Shown one piece after another: positions 61,164 through 64,000 of a DNA stretch of 64,000 nucleotides. The DNA is taken from contig CAVOYR010000007.1 of assembly GCA_963700735.1 (NCBI GenBank), positions 248,001 to 312,000 of the forward strand, read 5' to 3'. How positions within the stretch are numbered: the first letter of the stretch is position 1; each line of letters begins with the position of its first letter. The notes under the pieces are model-generated. The model was not told the DNA's origin. It worked only from the letters and a program-made list of their open reading frames with translations, and did no database searches. Origin of the DNA: Anderseniella sp963700735. GTDB taxonomy: Bacteria; Pseudomonadota; Alphaproteobacteria; Rhizobiales; Aestuariivirgaceae. A program made the translations under genes and the position numbers.

Positions 61164-62099
61164 ATGAACTACATGAAGACCGCAGTACTGCTGGCCGGCA
61201 TGACGGCCCTGTTTCTCGGTATCGGTTATCTGCTCGGTGGCCAGACCGGCATGCTGATGGCGCTGGTGTTTTCCGTCGGCACCAACATGTTCGCCTACTG
61301 GAATTCCGACAAGATGGTTCTCAGCATGCATGGTGCGGTGCCCGCCAGCGAGAGCCAGTTTCCCGAACTGCATGACATGGTGGCAAGGCTTGCAGACAAT
61401 GCCGGCCTTCCGATGCCGAAGGTCTATGTCATGGACAACCCGCAGCCCAATGCCTTTGCCACTGGCCGCAACCCGGAGAACGCAGCAGTGGCTGCAACCA
61501 CCGGGCTGCTGCAGTCGCTGAGCCATGACGAGGTGGAAGGCGTCATGGCGCATGAGCTGGCGCACATCCAGAACCGCGACACACTCATCATGACCGTGAC
61601 CGCAACCATTGCCGGCGCCATCTCCATGCTCGCCCAATTTGGCATGTTCTTTGGTGGCCGCAGCCGTGACAATCCGTTTGGCGCAATCGGCACCATCGCC
61701 ATGGTGATCGTGGCACCGATTGCCGCCATGCTTGTGCAGATGGCCATCAGCCGCACGCGCGAATATGCAGCCGACCGGCGTGGGGCCGAAATCTGCGGCA
61801 AGCCGAAGGCCCTTGCCTCGGCGCTGGCAAACATTGCAAATGCGGCCCATCGGATCGAAAACGACACGGCGGAGGCCAATCCGGCAACCGCGCACATGTT
61901 TATCATCAACCCCCTCTCCGGCGCCCGCATGGACAACCTTTTCTCCACCCACCCGGATACGCAAAACCGCATCGAGGCGCTGGAGCAGTTGGCTGGTGAG
62001 TTCACGCCAGCCGGCCAGCAACAGTCCAGCCGCGGCCCCTGGTCTGCCGCCGGTTCATCCGGCGGACGGGCAGACCAGTCGCGTGGTCCGTGGGGATGA
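61164..62099 (+). CDS. htpX: Membrane zinc metalloprotease HtpX
   Basis: 311 aa from ATG 61164. Four membrane regions include AVLLAGMTALFLGIGYLLGG, MLMALVFSVGTNMFAYW and IAMVIVAPIAAMLVQMA. The zinc site is VMAHELAHIQNRDTLIM, the third ligand Glu is in REYAADRRG, and THPDTQNRIEAL ends the M48 domain. It degrades damaged inner-membrane proteins. The C-terminal 35 residues form a Ser/Gly/Arg-rich tail that is common in alphaproteobacterial versions. Its stop overlaps the rsmB start by ATGA. Confidence 0.97.
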   Translation: MNYMKTAVLLAGMTALFLGIGYLLGGQTGMLMALVFSVGTNMFAYWNSDKMVLSMHGAVPASESQFPELHDMVARLADNAGLPMPKVYVMDNPQPNAFATGRNPENAAVAATTGLLQSLSHDEVEGVMAHELAHIQNRDTLIMTVTATIAGAISMLAQFGMFFGGRSRDNPFGAIGTIAMVIVAPIAAMLVQMAISRTREYAADRRGAEICGKPKALASALANIANAAHRIENDTAEANPATAHMFIINPLSGARMDNLFSTHPDTQNRIEALEQLAGEFTPAGQQQSSRGPWSAAGSSGGRADQSRGPWG

Positions 62100-63424
62100 G
62101 TGCTGATGCCGGTTTGAGCCAACCCAGCGGGGTCGAGTCCCGGCAGGCCGCAGTCGACATGATCTGTGCCGTGATGTGGCGCGGCCAGTTTCTTGACGAG
62201 GCGCTTGAATCAGCAGCCAGCGCCATCGACGACCCGCGCGACCGTGGCTTTGTCCGCCTGCTGGCGGCCACAGCCTTGCGCCGGAAGGGTCAGATCGACA
62301 AATCGCTCAGCCGCTTCCTCGATCAGCCGCTCGACCGACGGTCCGGTCCTGTTCGTGCCATCCTGCTGGTCGGTGCTGCGCAGTTGATGTTCCTCGGCGT
62401 CGAACCGCACGCCGCGATCAGCACGGCCGTCGACATCGCCGCACGGGACCGGGAAGCGAAGCGCTTCAAATCCCTGATCAACGCCGTGTTGCGCCGGGTG
62501 GCCGACAACCTTGATGAGCTGATGGGCGAACTGCCGCCCGCCCTCGACAACGTTCCTGCGTGGCTGGCAACGAAGCTGCGCGCCGACCTGGGCCCGGACA
62601 CCGCGAGGCGTGTGGCAGAGGCCCACCTGGTTCAGGCCGATCTGGACCTCTCCCTGAAGTCTCCCGATGCCGCAGGAGAACTGGTTGCAGCCGGTGGGCA
62701 CCTGCTGCCAACCGGGTCTGTGCGTTTCAATGTGCCTTATCCGGCCATACCCGAACTGCCCGGTTATGCAGAAGGCAACTGGTGGGTGCAGGATGCCGCT
62801 GCTGCCCTGCCGGCCCGCCTGCTGGGAAACGTTTCGGGGGCGAAAGTACTCGACATGTGCGCTGCGCCCGGCGGCAAGACCTTGCAACTCGCTGCTGCCG
62901 GGGCAGACGTGACCGCACTGGACATATCCGAGGACCGCATGGCGCGGGTTAAGGAAAACCTTGCCCGGACCGGCCTCAATGCCAGTTGCTTGGTGCAGGA
63001 CGCGGCAACCTACGAACCGGACCAGCTGTTCGAGGCAATCCTGCTGGATGCGCCATGTACGGCCACCGGCACCATCCGCCGCCATCCGGAATTGCCCTGG
63101 CTGCGAAGGCCCGACGGCATCGCCGGCCTTCTGGCGCACCAACGCTTGCTGCTGCGCCGGGCTGCCACCCTGCTCAAGCCGGGGGGCACGCTGGTCTATG
63201 CGGTTTGTTCGTTGCTGGCCGAGGAAGGCCCCAAGCAGATCCAGTCGTTCCTCAACGAGAACCGGGCGTTTTCCCGGCTGGACATTGATGTCGGGTCTCT
63301 GGCGCTGGGCACGGACATGGTGACGAAGCGGGGCGACCTGCGCACCTTGCCGTACATGGACCTTGGCGGTCATGCAGGACTTGACGGTTTTTACGCCGCC
63401 CGGCTCAGCCGCGGCACGGATTGA
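62096..63424 (+). CDS. rsmB: 16S rRNA m5C methyltransferase RsmB
   Basis: 442 aa from ATG 62096, which overlaps the htpX stop; GTG 62090 is an alternative. An N-terminal NusB-like RNA-binding domain (~residues 10-140, with DPRDRGFVRLLAATALRRKG) precedes a Rossmann methyltransferase domain: CAAPGGKTLQLAAAG binds SAM, LLDAPCTATGTIRRHPE carries the second-motif Cys, and YAVCSLLAEEG the catalytic Cys. It methylates C967 of 16S rRNA in relatives. All key residues are intact. Confidence 0.95.
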   Translation: MSADAGLSQPSGVESRQAAVDMICAVMWRGQFLDEALESAASAIDDPRDRGFVRLLAATALRRKGQIDKSLSRFLDQPLDRRSGPVRAILLVGAAQLMFLGVEPHAAISTAVDIAARDREAKRFKSLINAVLRRVADNLDELMGELPPALDNVPAWLATKLRADLGPDTARRVAEAHLVQADLDLSLKSPDAAGELVAAGGHLLPTGSVRFNVPYPAIPELPGYAEGNWWVQDAAAALPARLLGNVSGAKVLDMCAAPGGKTLQLAAAGADVTALDISEDRMARVKENLARTGLNASCLVQDAATYEPDQLFEAILLDAPCTATGTIRRHPELPWLRRPDGIAGLLAHQRLLLRRAATLLKPGGTLVYAVCSLLAEEGPKQIQSFLNENRAFSRLDIDVGSLALGTDMVTKRGDLRTLPYMDLGGHAGLDGFYAARLSRGTD

Positions 63425-63551
63425 TACACGGCGTTATCATTTCATTAACGATCTCTGGGCTCAAATGCAGGTTCGACGGTCCTGGCCGGCGCGCCCCAAT
63501 CACGGCGGGCTGCTGGTCAGGCTTCAACTCCTGAAAGCAGCTCACTGATCC

Positions 63552-64000
63552 ATGTCGTTCGCCGCCGCAGACCTGACCTCGCTTGCCAGCATGACCGGCC
63601 GCCAGCTGGTGGATCGTGGCCTGCGCATGATGACGTCGCGTGTGCCAAGCGTACACATGGCAAAGGCAACCGGACTGGGCCTCGCCTTGCCTGCGCTCAG
63701 TGGCGGCGATCCGTCCAATGCGCCTGAGCTCTATCGCGGCATCTTCGAGATGGGCGGGTGCCGCGTCATCCTGCGGGGTGCATCGGTCTACTCACTGCAT
63801 GATCCCCGGCCTGCGTCCTTTGATGAAGCATTGCACTCGTTTCACTATCTGCACGACCTGCGCGCCGCCGACGGGCAGCTTTACCACGCCTTTGCCAGGG
63901 GCCTTGTGGCGGAGTGGCAGGAAGAACGTGCCTACAAGCTGGCATCCGCCCGCCATGGTGCAACGCTCGCCGCCCGGGTGACCAACTGGGTCCAGTGCGC
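63552..64000 (+). CDS. Heparinase II/III-like protein, N-terminal part
   Basis: The frame from ATG 63552 runs off the right edge after 149 codons. The segment YRGIFEMGGCRVILRGASVY then FHYLHDLRAADGQLYHAFAR and ending ARVTNWVQCA corresponds to the N-terminal alpha-toroid start of the heparinase II/III family, whose bacterial members are often encoded directly after rsmB in Rhizobiales. The catalytic region lies outside the window, so the identification rests on the N-terminal pattern and neighbourhood. Confidence 0.75.
   Translation, partial: MSFAAADLTSLASMTGRQLVDRGLRMMTSRVPSVHMAKATGLGLALPALSGGDPSNAPELYRGIFEMGGCRVILRGASVYSLHDPRPASFDEALHSFHYLHDLRAADGQLYHAFARGLVAEWQEERAYKLASARHGATLAARVTNWVQC

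Noticed and set aside
60870..62021. A 383-codon minus-strand frame
   Set aside because: Only the last 61 codons are a recognisable gene (DUF1674). The rest is antisense to htpX.
62210..63373. A long minus-strand frame over rsmB
   Set aside because: Antisense to rsmB with low-complexity Gln/Arg/Gly content and no motifs.

Overview
The window is alphaproteobacterial chromosome, most likely Hyphomicrobiales (Rhizobiales): the backbone carries hemY next to tRNA-Thr, typA, argG, htpX-rsmB-heparinase-like, folD/ppa, YggT and a DUF1674 gene in arrangements common in that group. The genus cannot be read from the sequence. Backbone occupies 1-1234 and 43429-64000.

Between them lies a genomic island of about 42.2 kb (1235-43428). 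It sits in the 3' part of a tRNA-Thr(CGT) gene. A 50-bp direct repeat (1185-1234 and 43379-43428) marks its ends, and a tyrosine integrase gene (41923-43215) lies just inside the right end. Copies of an 11-bp sequence near both ends look like integrase arm sites.

Island, left to right: a secreted or membrane-anchored nuclease between diverged repeats; a short XRE/zinc-type regulator; a 1012-aa RelA/SpoT-domain protein (possible defence gene); an IS6 remnant and a methyltransferase; fragments of a broken amine dehydrogenase cut by an IS3 remnant; a nine-gene leftward operon (about 20314 to 8714) with a polyamine-type ABC importer, a BetI-like regulator, a flavin amine oxidase, two trimethylamine/dimethylamine dehydrogenase-like flavoproteins and a bicupin, apparently for uptake and oxidative demethylation of an amine; two HupE/UreJ-like permeases; a probable low-oxygen module (universal stress protein, P-type ATPase, ferric-reductase-like flavocytochrome, PHA synthase, beta-CASP metallo-hydrolase) around two FNR/FixK-like boxes; a DUF2924/serine-recombinase cassette; IS110 and IS3 elements; and a right-end module of small regulators, an AlpA-like factor and the integrase.

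The right backbone holds a ketopantoate-reductase-like/OYE/GlcG/SDR cluster, a glutamine amidotransferase, a CHASE2 cyclase-FecR-TPR/beta-barrel operon, and housekeeping genes.

Several genes (the whole ABC importer, phaC, a USP gene, the cyclase, an IS3 orfB) carry single-base frameshifts although their corrected frames are well conserved. The importer and the phaC 5' end are dense with them. This may be consensus error in the assembly or recent decay, and the sequence alone does not settle it.
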